Shown here: piece by piece, positions 24,418 to 36,107 of the stretch
Layout of the letters: each line of letters begins with the position of its first letter
Position numbering within the stretch: the stretch's first letter is position 1
Assembly (NCBI GenBank): GCA_001466705.2
Contig: LATX02000211.1
Span: 372,001-436,000 of the forward strand
Length of the DNA stretch: 64,000 nucleotides
Origin: Moniliophthora roreri
Lineage: Eukaryota; Basidiomycota; Agaricomycetes; Agaricales; Marasmiaceae
Reading direction: 5' to 3'
Position numbers and translations under genes: made by a program
The notes under the pieces: model-generated
Databases searched by the model: none
What the model saw: only the letters and a program-made list of their open reading frames with translations
Told to the model about the DNA's origin: nothing

Positions 24418-25448
24418 GGCTTGAGCTACGGCACGGATTAAACGTACTATCGTAGGGTACAAGGCGATGTATTTATGACTTGTGGACAATTATGACGGAC
24501 ACTTTTCTTTAACGTAGTTTCTCCCGATGAGGCACCTTTGACATTATTAATATCAGTTCAAACCTGGTGTTCATAGATTAATTCTGCCTTTACAGGTCTG
24601 CTGTCCCCTGCTTTGAAGTGTCTGGCATCAATAGATTACTATTTGTACTAGCGCCGGAGTCGTTGAGCCGGGTGGGGCCCAAGCCAGAAACGTTGCCATC
24701 GACCTCTTAAACAACCAGACAGTCATTGTCGTCCGATTAATGCATTCGCGCTCGATGTTGGTTCTGTTCATCTACGAGTACAAGACAGATAGATAGCGCC
24801 GAAGCCACGTCGCAGAGCCTGTATGGATTGACGTGATGCTACACGGCAGGGAAACGGAAGGCGACTAGCAAGGAATACGCTGGGCTTCGGATACTCTAGA
24901 GTCTATAGTGTGATGGCTGACATTAGAAGATTAGCTAACCGTGGGCAGACTCCAGCAACTTGAGACTGACTGGAACGAGGGTCAATAATTAATATACCCG
25001 ACTGTTTCTGCCTGCCTCCTATTCAGGGAGTCATGGAAGGAGATCCCACTCCACCCCTGTAGCACAATACTTGACTGCGGTCGAAACACATGTCATTGGA
25101 TGTGCTCAGCGACATCACGAGTGGTGTAGCAGATTCTGGTGTCAGGGTTGGCGATTCGGAGGACCGGAATCGAATAGGCCTTCCGTCCCAGTCCGTAGTG
25201 GTCAATTTCTACTTGGGTCTTGAGAATGCGGTGGAGTTAGAACCAGCGCAAATAAACCCAACTTCTAAGTAATATGCCGGGAATTCCAAGTCGCAGAGAA
25301 ACATGCAGCGTCAAGGAACCGATATTCATTCAGAGCTTTCTGTTCGCGACCTTGGGCCGAGCATGTTGCAAAGCGTATATTCAAATGGGGAGGTATGAGT
25401 ACACGAGTACAGTGCGAATGGAATTGCGAGCGAGCAAAAGCCAGGAAT
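24418..25448. other. Convergent intergenic region
   Basis: Lies between the 3' ends of the secreted-protein gene and DIM1. A minus-strand frame at 25023-25205 has no recognisable content. Nothing else seen. Confidence 0.5.
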
Positions 25449-26107
25449 CTAGTATCTGTACCGCGTCGAGTAATCTGTAACAAAACATGGGAAAGTCAGG
25501 CTCTTTCAGTGTGACGATATATCAAAGGACGCACCCTTTGGCGAAACAACCAGACCACGACCCTTTGATGCACCTCTGTACACAGTTTCGATTATGTCGA
25601 TCAGCTCTTGTTTATTGTCCATTGCCCAGTTTCTGCGTTCAGTTTGTTCAGCCGTCGTCAACATATCAGGGGTTGGACCAATGAACATACATCTTGTTAT
25701 TGTTACCAGTTCCCAAATCGATCATTATATGTTTGTTCCTACACGTCAAAGCATCAGTAAACTCTTCCAACAGCAGGAGTAGTCGACGTACCGGTAGAAA
25801 AACATGACGGTACATGGATCGTACAACTCGTACATCTATCCTCCCAATCAATCCCTCTGCACCAAGATTCTCTTTAAAAAAAAGTCGGACGCACCTTGTT
25901 GAAATCCGGAACCTCCGTTATATCACAGAGATATATCACTGCAAAATTCTGCACCTTCTCTGCAACTGCATAAAGAGTCTCGTCCATGGTCATGCATTGG
26001 CTATCCCAGTCATGACCAAAGCGAATCACAACAACACGGTCTTCTTCTGATTTGATGGCTTCATCGACGTGCCAGCCAGAGGGGAGGTGGGGGAGGAAAT
26101 AAGACAT
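25449..26107 (-). CDS. DIM1: Dim1, thioredoxin-like U5 snRNP protein, 142 aa
   Basis: A core component of the U5 snRNP needed for pre-mRNA splicing, in the nucleus (family: Dim1/TXNL4A, one of the most conserved eukaryotic proteins). Exons in transcription order: 25895-26107, 25792-25835, 25691-25738, 25535-25632, 25449-25474. The joined product is 142 aa, the usual length. Visible motifs: MSYFLPHLPSGWHVDEAI, VVIRFGHDWDSQCM, YLCDITEVPDFNK, MYELYDPCTVMFFYRNKHI, DLGTGNNNKINW and KGRGLVVSPKDYSTRYRY. The fold is thioredoxin-like but lacks the CxxC redox pair, as in the family. It is the most certain call in the window and a good guide to local intron style. Confidence 0.98.
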
Positions 26108-26435
26108 GGTGATGGTGAGGCGAATGGAATGTTCGAGCAGTGCCACAGGCGGCAGTCTAGAAGGAGCTGCACAACAGACGACAATATAAGAAGCGCGCAT
26201 CTATCTATCTACCAAACCCAGCGCTCGACTACGCTTTCTCAGTACATTTTATGAAGAACCACACGATTACCCAGCAAGAACTCGGTCTTTCCTGAAGTCA
26301 AAGACTGTTCCTGCACGAACTACCGGTTCAAACCATGATAGTAAAATAAAGATCAGATTCATTTGACAGTGGCATAAGTACAGTAAAAAACGACATGGCA
26401 TGGTCTTTCTACAATTTCTTTCTACAAGTCAAGTT
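26108..26435. other. Intergenic between DIM1 and the Rds1-like gene
   Basis: Holds the promoter of DIM1 and the 3' end of the next minus-strand gene. No TATA box or gene I can support. Confidence 0.5.
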
Positions 26436-27561
26436 CTAGTGCTGTGCGATCAGATTACCCTCCGAATCGTACGGCCACATAATCAATGCTGGACCAGCGA
26501 CAACATTTTCATCGTCAGCCTTGTCCTTGGCCTTACTGACGAATGCAAACAGTGTGCCTTTCAATCCATCAGGAATTTTTGCTGTCTTATCGTTGTGGAT
26601 GGGGGTAGACACTGGTCCATTCGAGGTAAGGAACACCAGGAATACACCGGAAGAGGTACCGTCATATGTCAAAGTTGCTATTGCGCCGGGGCAAGCGCCT
26701 TCAGAAAGGGCTAGGGTGGGGTTAGCCTTCGCAGGCAGTGGTGGATTGGTTGATGGGCAGGAAGCGATGAAGCCATTGGCAAGAGTGAAGACTTGGTTAG
26801 GCGTTAACGTGACCTAGACGTAGGAACGTTGAGACACGCGTGAATACAATGTAGGAATCCATCTTACCTCGAAAGGACCGCTCCAAGGGTTATGACCTTG
26901 AACACTCCCATCGACCCACGATGAATGCCGAGATTCAACCGAGAGGATAGATGCCGCGACTGTGAGGTATGCCTAGGGTGCTGGGTGAGTACGATCAGAA
27001 GGATGATCATAGATTAGTGCATACCTTGTCCGTGATGAATTGAGCAGCGCCGCTGTACCCCGAGCTGCCAATGGTTTCAAGTGCGGCACTAAGACCAACG
27101 AAGCCTACTGGATCCTTGTACGGACTGTATCGAAGGTGAGTACTCGCCATGCCAAGTAAAAGAACCTATATTGTACAAGTTGTAGGTGCATTTCGCTGTG
27201 GGCGTCCCTTTGAGCCCCTTGATCACTCCAACGATGCCCTCAACGTGCGTCTTTTCGTGTGCTGCAACCTCAATGAAACGGCTGCGGACGGATGCAGGAT
27301 ATCCAGCGGCAGCAAAGTCATCCACAGAGAATTTCTCCAAGGCGTCGTGATAGAAAGTAGCCTCAAGATATTCGAGAGTAAGTGCGAAGTTTAGGACGTC
27401 AATATCTGCATGTGGTGTGTATGAATCGCTCAATGGGGGACAGGTCATATTGGATGCAAAGACGAACCAGTGACATTGCCATCCCTTTTGACAGGAACGG
27501 CGAGCCCGGATGCCAGAGACACAACAGAAGAGATGAACAATAGAAAGGCTGGGTAGTTCAT
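26436..27561 (-). CDS. Secreted ferritin-like (Rds1-type) protein, 301 aa
   Basis: Exons in transcription order: 27468-27561, 27177-27405, 27025-27124, 26868-26972, 26436-26813. Joined, it starts with a signal peptide (MNYPAFLLFISSVVSLASG) and a dibasic site (VKRDG). The ferritin-like domain follows: DIDVLNFALTLEYLEATFYH and HEKTHVEGI, with the Glu and His residues of a four-helix bundle, then YNFPYKDPVGFVGL and SVESRHSSWVDG. A beta-rich tail (about residues 176-301) ends the protein. This matches the fungal Ferritin_2/Rds1 family, linked in fission yeast to stress and nutrient response; its chemistry is not known. A metal centre is possible but not proven. The start at 27561 is chosen for the signal peptide and the TATA box behind it. 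Confidence 0.9.
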
Positions 27562-27621
27562 ATTGGGGGAGGTGGAAGCAAGGAAGCAAGAAATTGCTGA
27601 GTCTTCCATCCTTCAATCCAG

Positions 27622-27629
27622 CTTTTATA
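27622..27629 (-). promoter_or_regulatory. TATA box of the Rds1-like gene
   Basis: TATAAAAG on the minus strand, 61 bases upstream of the ATG at 27561. Confidence 0.65.
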
Positions 27630-29228
27630 CAGGAAAATCAAGAAAAATCCAGCTGTGGTTCGATGGTGGTCGGGTTTCTCGGACTAGACATCCCGTCATA
27701 GACCTGCCAAAAGAAGGTTAGCAGCTCAAACTCCCAGTTCTCCACCTCCCGAGGTCCCCGACTGACTCTTCCGCGAGTGCGATCGCGTCTTACGATCGCG
27801 AGTTGAACGAGTGAGCAGCGTAGAGGAGTTCTTCTAGGCCTGGACAGGTTCCTACACGACGTGCAGGCTGGCCGGTTACAGGCCTATAGTTTTCCCATTG
27901 TCACTGAAATTGCACGGAGTATGATGAATACTGGCTTCACAGACTCGGACGTTCGAAGGGGAGCAGATGGCCGAGAAGCACGTTCATTCTCGATTCGTTC
28001 TGTTCCCTGTCGAGAAGAATTTCAGCATACGTGCGTCATCGAGTATGTTATACATTCAGACCTATTTGCATTATTCGCCTGCTCCGCGTCATTTGCCAAA
28101 ATTCGCGGAACGGGAATGCGATATAAGTAGTCATCCGATAAAGGGGTGTGGGCCTGTATCGAACACATCCAAGCAGGGTTTGTGATACTGATAGATTTCG
28201 GTGGATGCTTTGCCAATGACGTGAGCGAGCGATCTGGAGGTCTTGTCCAAGTGTCCAAGTTCCGAAAGGTGGAGAGGTAGCAATGCAGGAGCAATACGAT
28301 GTGGTTCTTATAGTTGTTGCTCGTACGGTCATGGTCACTGTATCTCTGACAGCGTCAACCTGTTTGCACTGCAGGCTGGATGGAAATGAGTCTTTGTGAT
28401 TGGGTTCTAAAAGATTTGAGTTTACCCCTCTTATCTATCGTCCAAACTTTGGACCCGCGGCCCGCAAGTAGTTCCATTCGTAGGGGTTAGGTGGTGGTGG
28501 TGATACTTTCAGAGACCTAGATTTGCTGAAAACGAGACTCGAGCTGTCGCCGTGATGGTTACCGTCGGGAAAAAAAAAAAAGAACATGGGCGCTTATTTT
28601 TAGCGACTTCTTTCTTTACGACCAGTGCTTTATTATCAATGAATGGGCAAGTGGAGCTCGTATCGTTCATGCAGAAGCTTACATTCTCCTAGTTTGTTTT
28701 GACATCATGAAGAGAGCAAGCGAATTAGAAGTATTCTTGCCAACTTATAGGAGGTCATGTCACTGCGCTGGCAGACATTGCGACTCGATTTCCTTCTGAT
28801 TACCGGTCAGAAGTTTGGAGTGCCCAGAAGGATATGTATTTAAGGAATTTGGTATGATATGTGGCGGCCATGACGAAGGGAAGCTTCGAGCGTTGCTTTT
28901 AAGGTGCGTGAAACAGCCTACTTTCCTTGGAAGGATTCAAAGGTTTTGACATACGTATTGTTCGCCTGAGAGGCATCCATATGATCTTTACCGCCAAGTC
29001 TCATTGACACTGAATAGCAAATCCACCGCGATGGCTTATACGTTCATGGCACTCGGGGCATATTCAGCGGCATCAACCCGAGTTCGATCGCCACATGAAA
29101 CAAACATAAAATGCTCAACGCTCAGGTTTCGCTCTAATGATCTGTCCAGCTCGTGAGTTCATTGAATCCATCACCGCCGCCACCGCAGACGACAAGGATA
29201 TGAAGGTATTCAGACCCGGAGATCTCTC
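27630..29228. other. Intergenic region
   Basis: No supported gene. A short inverted repeat (GCGATCG / CGATCGC) lies at about 27780-27800, and a poly-A run is near 28570. This region marks the change from conserved genes to accessory DNA. Confidence 0.45.
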
Positions 29229-30208
29229 ATGGCTGCCTTATCTTTGATTTCACGGGCACTGGCTCGCCACCTCCCGCAAGCACCTTTGGGCGACATTTAC
29301 GGTACTTATGGGACCGAGAGCGTCAGGTCGTGCAACCTCTACCCGATCTCCTCATCTACTTTTCATTTGGCGCACGTTCGGAAACCGATGCTAATCGAAA
29401 CTCGCCCGCGCAGCTCAATGATCAGCTCAGGCGTTCCGTGCAATTCCTGCACGAACTAGTATTTGATTTCGGCCTATCTGATCGGGTTGTGAACAAACGG
29501 GCTCTGTTCCGAGACGAGGTCACGACGAAGATGCCTTGGTGTGAGGGACGGAATTGCTTGGGGCTGAATTTCCTCGGCAAGTATTCTTCTGGTGGATAAC
29601 TTGTACCCGAACCTGACATGATCCATAGCGTTGACATGCCATTTAGTCTTCGATGCAGACATTACCTCCTGAGTCGCAATAAAACAACTTGATCGTGTTT
29701 GGAATTCTATAGTTTCTGTACACGAGCTTGAGATACTAGACAAGTCTCGGTCATCTATGCATTCGTTGGAATATGTAGGTTGGCATATGCCTGGTAGGAG
29801 GCTTCTTGACGTATGTTGAGGATGCCAACCCTCGAGAAATTCATCATTTGGAATCCTCCCCTTGCATACTCCACTGGCCTCGAAGGAATTACTCCAACAA
29901 ATGACCCCCCCACCGAGGACAATGCGGACAGTATCCTGCGATACAAAGGATTGCTGCTATTACCCAATCTCGTCGACATCTACTTTGCGCAGGAGCAGCC
30001 TTTTGATCACGATGATCTCTATGGATGGATCAGCTCAGGGCATTGCGACTAGGATCGGGTTGGTGGTGAGGTGGACAAATTGGAACGGCTACAGGTCTCC
30101 TGCTTATACTGCCGTCCTATGAAGCTCGTCCACTACACTTGTTATCGTCTCAAAGGTATAACAGATAACGGTTCGAGGATCAGCCTCAACTTCACGGAAA
30201 AGTACTGA
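29229..30208 (+). pseudogene. Decayed F-box protein gene
   Basis: The 3' part is clear. Around 29813-30050 the frame reads LEKFIIWNPPLAY, ILRYKGLLLLPNLVDIYF and PFDHDDL. A frame further on reads GEVDKLERLQVSCLYCRPMK and ends in a stop near 30206. These match LETFIIWNP, IVRYKDSVLLPSVVNIHF, PFDHNAL and LKQLQSFSLCCCPTK in the intact F-box gene at 55871-57559. The 5' part is weaker: HWLATSRKHLWATFTV near 29260 resembles the RWRALALSMPRLW segment after an F-box but is in another frame. Stops and frame changes between the pieces show decay. The total span is shorter than the intact paralogue, so internal sequence is missing. Confidence 0.65.
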
Positions 30209-31489
30209 GAGTTTTACGATATGTTTTGCGGACGTAGTTGCATTGGGAAGGTGTATATACTTTGCTCCACAAGGATATCTAAAATACAAGATCCGATACT
30301 CGCCGGCAATACAATCAAGGGTAAATTTCATTTGCTCGTAGGGGTATCATGTATATATCAGAGCGTAACGGCTGGCATTAGGATTTATGCTAGACCAACC
30401 TTACTCCCAGTAATTTCCTTCGCTTCTTTGAATCCAGAAGATACAGCGCAAATGCGACTCTCAAGGTCCCATGCAGCACTCTCCATTCCGCTTCGACTAC
30501 CGAGGTCATAATGGGCAAACTCCTCCACGACTTCTATGAGAGTTTCTCGGAGGTTCTTGCTGGATTTACTGCAAGTTCTCCCATTGTCAAAGATGTTGAC
30601 CCACTTGGAAACTGAACACAACTGAATTTAGAAAGTGAACGACAGGCGGGAGCAGTAGAAAACGAACACTCAAGTTGATCCTGGTGAGCCTGGAAATAGC
30701 TATAGTTCGCACTGTAGTTAATGCTAGGATGCGTCGAAATGAGTTGATGGAAAGCCATATGAAAAGAATTCTTACGCCCAAGCCTTCTTTCCGGACATTA
30801 GGGTATCGTCATGCCCTCGTCCAAAGGCAGCGATGTACGATGTTTGATTCGAATAGCCATTCTATCGGTTGACCGTTTCAGTTCTAACTGAGAGCCATTG
30901 AGATGTGGTAAACAAGACTTACGCGTAATCCTATCCAGAATAATGGGTTCGGATACAAAACTATGAAGCAGCGTCTTTGTGCTTCGGGGACACCTCGGAC
31001 AAACGATCGTAGGGTTTGAGATAAACTAACGGAAGCCATTGGTATAGCGCGTTCAAAATGTTTGTGATAGGTCGACTTCAATAGAGAATCTGGGAATGGC
31101 GGCAGTGCAACGCGTTAGGGGGATGATGGAGTATTCGCAACGCCCGTACCTCAAGCTCATATATCTCTGTGTGCCCCCCCTCTCCCGCAGCAATCAATTG
31201 CGCCACATTCAGTATGAGAAACAAGTGATGTCATACGTACCTTTTGCAGTGTAGGGTAAGTTATCTTATTATGATGCAGTGTATCGTGCCACTATGCTGT
31301 AAAAAGCTTTTAGTCAGTATGATGTCTGGTATTATAAGCCGCACTACGTTTAACCCACAATGTATTCGATGGTCAATAGCGCTTGAAGCTTATCTTCCGA
31401 CATGACGCGTTTTCTTTCCCGACGTCACCAACAAGTGGGACTGCCTATGCAGATAACACATGTATTGCTTTTATTAACGGACCTCGAAT
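30209..31489. other. Region with unrecognised minus-strand frames
   Basis: Minus-strand frames at 30385-30781 and 30884-31081 are open and partly hydrophobic (for example LSVRFLLLPPVVHFLNSVVF), with a possible donor GTAAGT near 30920. I could not join them into a gene or match them to a family. Confidence 0.35.
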
Positions 31490-32956
31490 TTACGAACAGT
31501 CGATTGCTTCACCGGTTTCCTCCCTTGTGCCGAATGTCCGTGCTATACCAGGCAATCCCCACGGTTCTTCACTGTCCATGGCACTTGCTGTACGGATCCT
31601 CCATGTCAATGTCGCGTTCGGTCTGGTGTACAACCCAGCATCTGCGGAAGTATGCAGATTCAATATGAGTCGGCAGAGTAGTGTCGCCGAGGTACTCCAA
31701 GACTGTTCAGCATCATGAAGATGGGATACGAAGCATACATACCAACTGGTAAATGTGGATAGACCCCCACGCATGAATGGCTGGATTGAAAGTCTTGATA
31801 CCGTTTTTGCAAGATAACCGAAAACAGAAGCACTCACACCACATAGCTATACAAGAAGAGCGTTCAAAGATGCACGAATAGTCTTGTAATGTCAACTCAC
31901 ATAGAACGTCAAGATATTGGCGAGGTTTACCAAAGCCATGACACTGTTTTCAACGGGTTAGCGGACTAGCAGGAAGCAAAATAAGTGTGGACGACTTACC
32001 CAAAGTACACAGCGCCGTCTCGGAAAAAGAGCGAAAGAAGACTCGGATGGAGATGTTGAAGGTGTACCTTCCGCCAGAATTGATAGGTTCGTGCGGCAGT
32101 CAGTGAGAAGATGACCGTGTCGTAGACAAAGAGGGTTAACCACAGCCCGGCAATACCTGGAGACGTTGCCAGCTCAAGATAAGAATAAAAGGGTGAATCC
32201 ATTGACTTACGGATTGCCCTGTTGGATGGTCAGCTGAGTAAACGGGCATCGAAGGGTAACGCTCACGTTTCATAGGATATTCCGACGTGACATTCTGCCA
32301 GGATAGGGTACCGTACTTTGTCCTGTCTAGACAGCACAAACTGTTCTGACCCACCAAATGTCAAAAAAGCAACGATTCAGTTTGATTGTGCACGTACGCC
32401 AGAGTATCCCGCCGCAAACGCGATGACTGTTCCATATAACCATAGAATTCTCCGGTCGAAGCAGTATAGAGCGTAAATGCGAAAGGTCAATAATGCTGTA
32501 AGGGCGTATCAGAAGTGAAGGGGGATTACAGAAGACGAGACTTGCTGCAAATTGTGCACTGTGAAAAGACGAGAAGAACTTGACCGTAGAAGCTAGCACT
32601 TCGACACCTAGACTCAGTCATGAGGTCTGAATCTGAAGATTAGGGCTGAAAATGCCATCACACGAACCTCTGCGTCGGCAGCGGAAGACGCTAGGGTCGA
32701 GAATAACGAAAAGAGCGTTGAATGAACACGACACCTCTGGTTCCAGCGGGTAAAATGAAAATATAAAAGCCGAAATGTTGGTCGTCAAGGTGAGATACCT
32801 AAAGGCTAGGAAGGTAATGACACCTCGAGACTTGGGGCGCATCCAGATGGAATCAATTTCTTTATCTGAAACCAGGATCGTCAGTTGTTTCTCTAGGGCA
32901 TCAAGGACTGGTAATAGGCACACCGAGCGTGATCAAGTAATCCCAGAGGAGAGTAC
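31490..32956 (-). CDS. DUF6533 seven-helix membrane protein (5' end unresolved)
   Basis: Exons in transcription order: 32924-32956, 32668-32865, 32530-32607, 32398-32495, 32267-32322, 32211-32218, 32000-32156, 31901-31943, 31838-31846, 31743-31780, 31490-31694; phase closes at each. The first visible exon needs one more base from an upstream exon that I could not place. The DUF6533 block is TLLWDYLITLDKEIDSIW, then FRYLTLTTNI, LLTFRIYALYCFDRRILW, AECHVGISYETAIRIAGLW, LFVYDTVIF, RDGAVYFGVMALVNLANIL and CGPFMRGGLSTF. Several hydrophobic helices are visible. This is a large agaricomycete family of unknown function, GPCR-like only in having many helices. Exons of 8 and 9 nt are needed for the conserved ETAIR and YLCGP segments. 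Confidence 0.82.
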
Positions 32957-34626
32957 CTTGTAGATGATTGACGTTCAGTTCAATCCATCAGGCAAACCAG
33001 ACTCCGTCACAAACTTATTGCAAAGACCTGTGCTATAGAATGGACATGGCTAAGAAGGCGTTGGCGTCAGACGCATCTGTAGAAGGAATAAAGTCTGCTC
33101 ACTGCTCTCGCACATCATCTTCAGTCAAATCTACAAAATGCTTTCCATGAGAGAAAAGCCTGGATGCGGGGCGGAAAGGTGCGTCAAGCTGGCACAGTGA
33201 CAGCATAGGTTCTTCAAGTTACAGTCGCGGCAAAGATTTGCAATGTTGTTGCAATGCTTTATTGAGTATATCACTCCCACGCCGCACGGGCCCAAATGGC
33301 TACCTAGAGGCACGTTACAGGTTTGACAAAGACCCTCAACAAGACTATCTCTTTTGTGGATCTTTTGAACATCGACTTTTGTATTGTAGAAGCTTTAGAC
33401 AGGAAGAAAGATTGAGAGAATTGTGAACTAGGCGAAAGTATCTGAGTTGCAACATGTTCCCGGTGCAGATGGGAAACTCTTCCTAATGAGGCATTGCAAG
33501 TCTTTTCGCCGCGACTGTACTGTCATGCTTCGATTTCTTGATAAATAGTTGATTTGAGCCCCGTAGCTAACCTACGAGATGAATACGAGTGTCAATTGGC
33601 CATCAATATCTTTGCTCCAACCTTGCTCACCTGGACCACCAATCTTCAGCCAATTGCCAAGGAGAATTTTTGGAACGTTCCCATCATGACAGATGGGCTC
33701 GGATGTAAAAGAGGGAGGAATTCAAGGGCATTCATTCACGGTGCTACGGGAATTGCAGACCCCCATACAGGAACACAACGTAAACCTGCATCGAGGGAGG
33801 CCAGGCGGACTTGGACCACCTTCGGCAGATTTTGAAGACAGTTGTTCGAAGCCTTCCAGCCCGTGCAGTGTGATTTGTTTAGAGTACGGCATGAACATGC
33901 AGGGTCAGAAATCGATTCTGAGGAATCCTGTAGCATTCACGTTCGGTTTCGTCGATAGGATGGCCGGCAAGAAATGTCAGTTATGGCTTGACTTGTCATT
34001 TTACCTCGAGCCTTGGTCCGTTACCTGATAGGATCAGATAGAGGTTACCACCTACTATAGTTACAGCCACTGTAGTTACAACCGCATCACTTCAGATGAA
34101 CCAATGGCATCTGGTCACTGCTGGGTCACCGTCCCATTGACTCGGAGGAATCAGCCGGTCGTCACAAGATGCGGGGAATTAGCGCCTCGTTCTACCTATT
34201 CTTGACTCTGACTTCCGCTCGAATCGTTCACGCCTACGGGTCTGCGAAAGTTGATTTATGATTGCGCACAAAGCCCGCAGTACAGCAAGCCACTAAGGTC
34301 CGTGTCAACCCTAACGTATGTTTTCAGTGCGATAATTATTTTGAACCAGGATACCCTCAATTCATGCGAACGAGATGGCAGAAGAACCTTCATCATCTCG
34401 ACATTCCTTCCCTCTTCCCACTTGGATCTCATGGTCATCAATTTTGATATGTCGATTAAGCTCAAAGCTTCTCTGCCACTGGCGAACACATACCAAGAAA
34501 AGCAGGTATCGACCGCTCTGACCCCAATTCAACAACCGTTTGGCTTCATCAGCTACATCTGACCCCTGGATTTCATAACCCTGCAACATCACACGACGCT
34601 GGTTTCTCTCAGAATGATCCAACCCG
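32957..34626. other. Intergenic, may hold the first DUF6533 exon
   Basis: The missing start of the DUF6533 gene should lie just above 32956. A minus-strand stretch near 33055-33085 reads DASDANAFLAMSIL and then a stop. Plus-strand frames at 33554-34028 are open but match nothing I know. Confidence 0.35.
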
Positions 34627-34634
34627 TATAAAAA
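34627..34634 (+). promoter_or_regulatory. TATA box of the ARD-like gene
   Basis: TATAAAAA, 49 bases upstream of the ATG at 34676. Confidence 0.55.
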
Positions 34635-34675
34635 CCTCCAAGTCTATTATCAGGAAATTCACACCGAATTGAAGA

Positions 34676-35476
34676 ATGCGGGCTTTCGTCCGTTCCACTG
34701 CTCCCATCGATGGCGTCAATGATGCTGACCTTGGAGGTGATTCTCATCCGGCATCCGTAGAGGGTTTCAGTGCTTTGGGCCGGAAAGCGTTTACGTTTGG
34801 CATCGATGCTCAGGGTCAGGATAAGTTCAAAGCCGCGGCAAGGAGTCAAGGATATCAACTCGAAGCTATCAAACTTGAGACCAGACAGCTTGATGATGTC
34901 CAAGTACGTGCCCCTTGAACATTGAAGCCTCTGTTGACTCGTTAATTACTCGCTATAGCCAATTCGGGACCTTATCAACAAAATCCTTCATCAGCGGTGA
35001 CTGATTAGTTCCTTTGTTCCCGTGTATCCTTCCAACTTAACAAGTACTCGGTTTGACAGCGTTACATCTCCGAGCGAACCTATGTTTCTATCTCTTTCCG
35101 GATCTTACTCCATTGATATTGAAGGTGATCACTATTGTACAGAGTCGTGAAATTAGACACTCACTGCTTGTCCTTGTGGATCGCGAAATAGATCCGGCTA
35201 ACGACCGGTGGATTCGGCTCGTTCCAGAGCCTGGGGAGGCGTTTTCTCTACCGGCTGGCGCGTTGCAGCGAAAGAATCGGATATCAAGAATATCACTGTC
35301 CTTTTGATGCTCAAGGTGAAGCATTCTTTCGCGAGATTAGCGTTACTGACTTGGCATTATATCGTGGTCAGGTAAATGAGCTGGAGCTGTCCAACCTCAA
35401 TGACCATTACTTTGCTGGTAAGGATGCGGAGGGGCATCCCAGCAGAACTGTGTATCTGAAGGGTCTCGGGAAGTGA
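34676..35476 (+). pseudogene. Acireductone-dioxygenase-like cupin, frameshifted and lacking metal ligands
   Basis: Exons 34676-34903, 34959-34996, 35060-35124, 35192-35315, 35372-35476. The joined sequence follows the ARD layout of the methionine salvage pathway: VEGFSALGRKAFTF for the N-terminal PVSLEQLEELG region, then DLINKILHQ, SGSYSIDIEDPANDRWIRL for the DVRDKEDKWIRI region, LPAGAL for LPAGIYH, and LNDHYFAG for the end. The total length (about 186 codons) is normal. The HxH metal motif reads LHQRVTSPSEP, so the second His is gone, and the His after LPAG is also lost. Exon 4 is one base short near 35262-35275, which puts the last exon out of frame. It is either a pseudogene, a sequence error in a degenerate paralogue, or a cupin with another role. 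Confidence 0.6.
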
Positions 35477-35997
35477 TTCGCATTTCTTTAACCTAAGTAC
35501 TGACCCAATATACAATACTTATGTATCTGTGGATTACCTTTTTTTATCTCCTTGTTTATTCGCCAGTATGTATATCAGCAAGTAGTCCACATATATATCA
35601 ATATCAATGATCTATTTATGTGTCCGTTTTTGTGTTCTGGCGCTCCTTGGTTTACCTTCACTTCGATTGAAGGATTTCGAATAATTTAAACATTCACAGA
35701 GGGAGGAAAGGACCAAACGCGACAGTGGTTCGTTGGGGAAGGTGTAGCGAATGCTTTCGGGCATAGAACCCTTACGTCCGAAGTTAATCTTTCCACCTCA
35801 ACCATTATCCTCCCTCACAATCTCTATATATCAGACGTTCTCCTTTCTCCAGTTTAGTCTTTGACTACTTGAATACAAACCGAGCTCTGTTCAAGTTTCA
35901 CACCTTCATATTATCGTTAGCGGCGGATACATTCTCCAAATTTCAAACAGAGACCAGCAAGAATGAACCAGGGGTCAGACCACGCATACCGGACACG
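35477..35997. other. Intergenic
   Basis: AT-rich after 35500 (repeated TATATA-like strings near 35570-35610), probably the 3' end of the ARD-like gene. No gene seen. Confidence 0.5.
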
Positions 35998-36005
35998 TAT
36001 AAAAG
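35998..36005 (+). promoter_or_regulatory. TATA box of the 203-aa gene
   Basis: TATAAAAG, 110 bases upstream of the ATG at 36108, followed by a CT-rich leader. Confidence 0.55.
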
Positions 36006-36107
36006 GACCACCACATTTTCGACGGAGAACTATACCAGCTTGGTCCAACCCACCATCTCCCCTCTTCAAAGCCATTGTCTCAAACGTCCAAACTCTACTC
36101 AATCATT

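Noticed and set aside
27780..27800. Inverted GCGATCG/CGATCGC near 27.8 kb
   Set aside because: Very short and isolated, with no gene end or terminator context.
30385..31081. Hydrophobic minus-strand frames, considered as a second membrane-protein gene
   Set aside because: Could not be joined in phase, and none of the DUF6533/6534 motifs appear.
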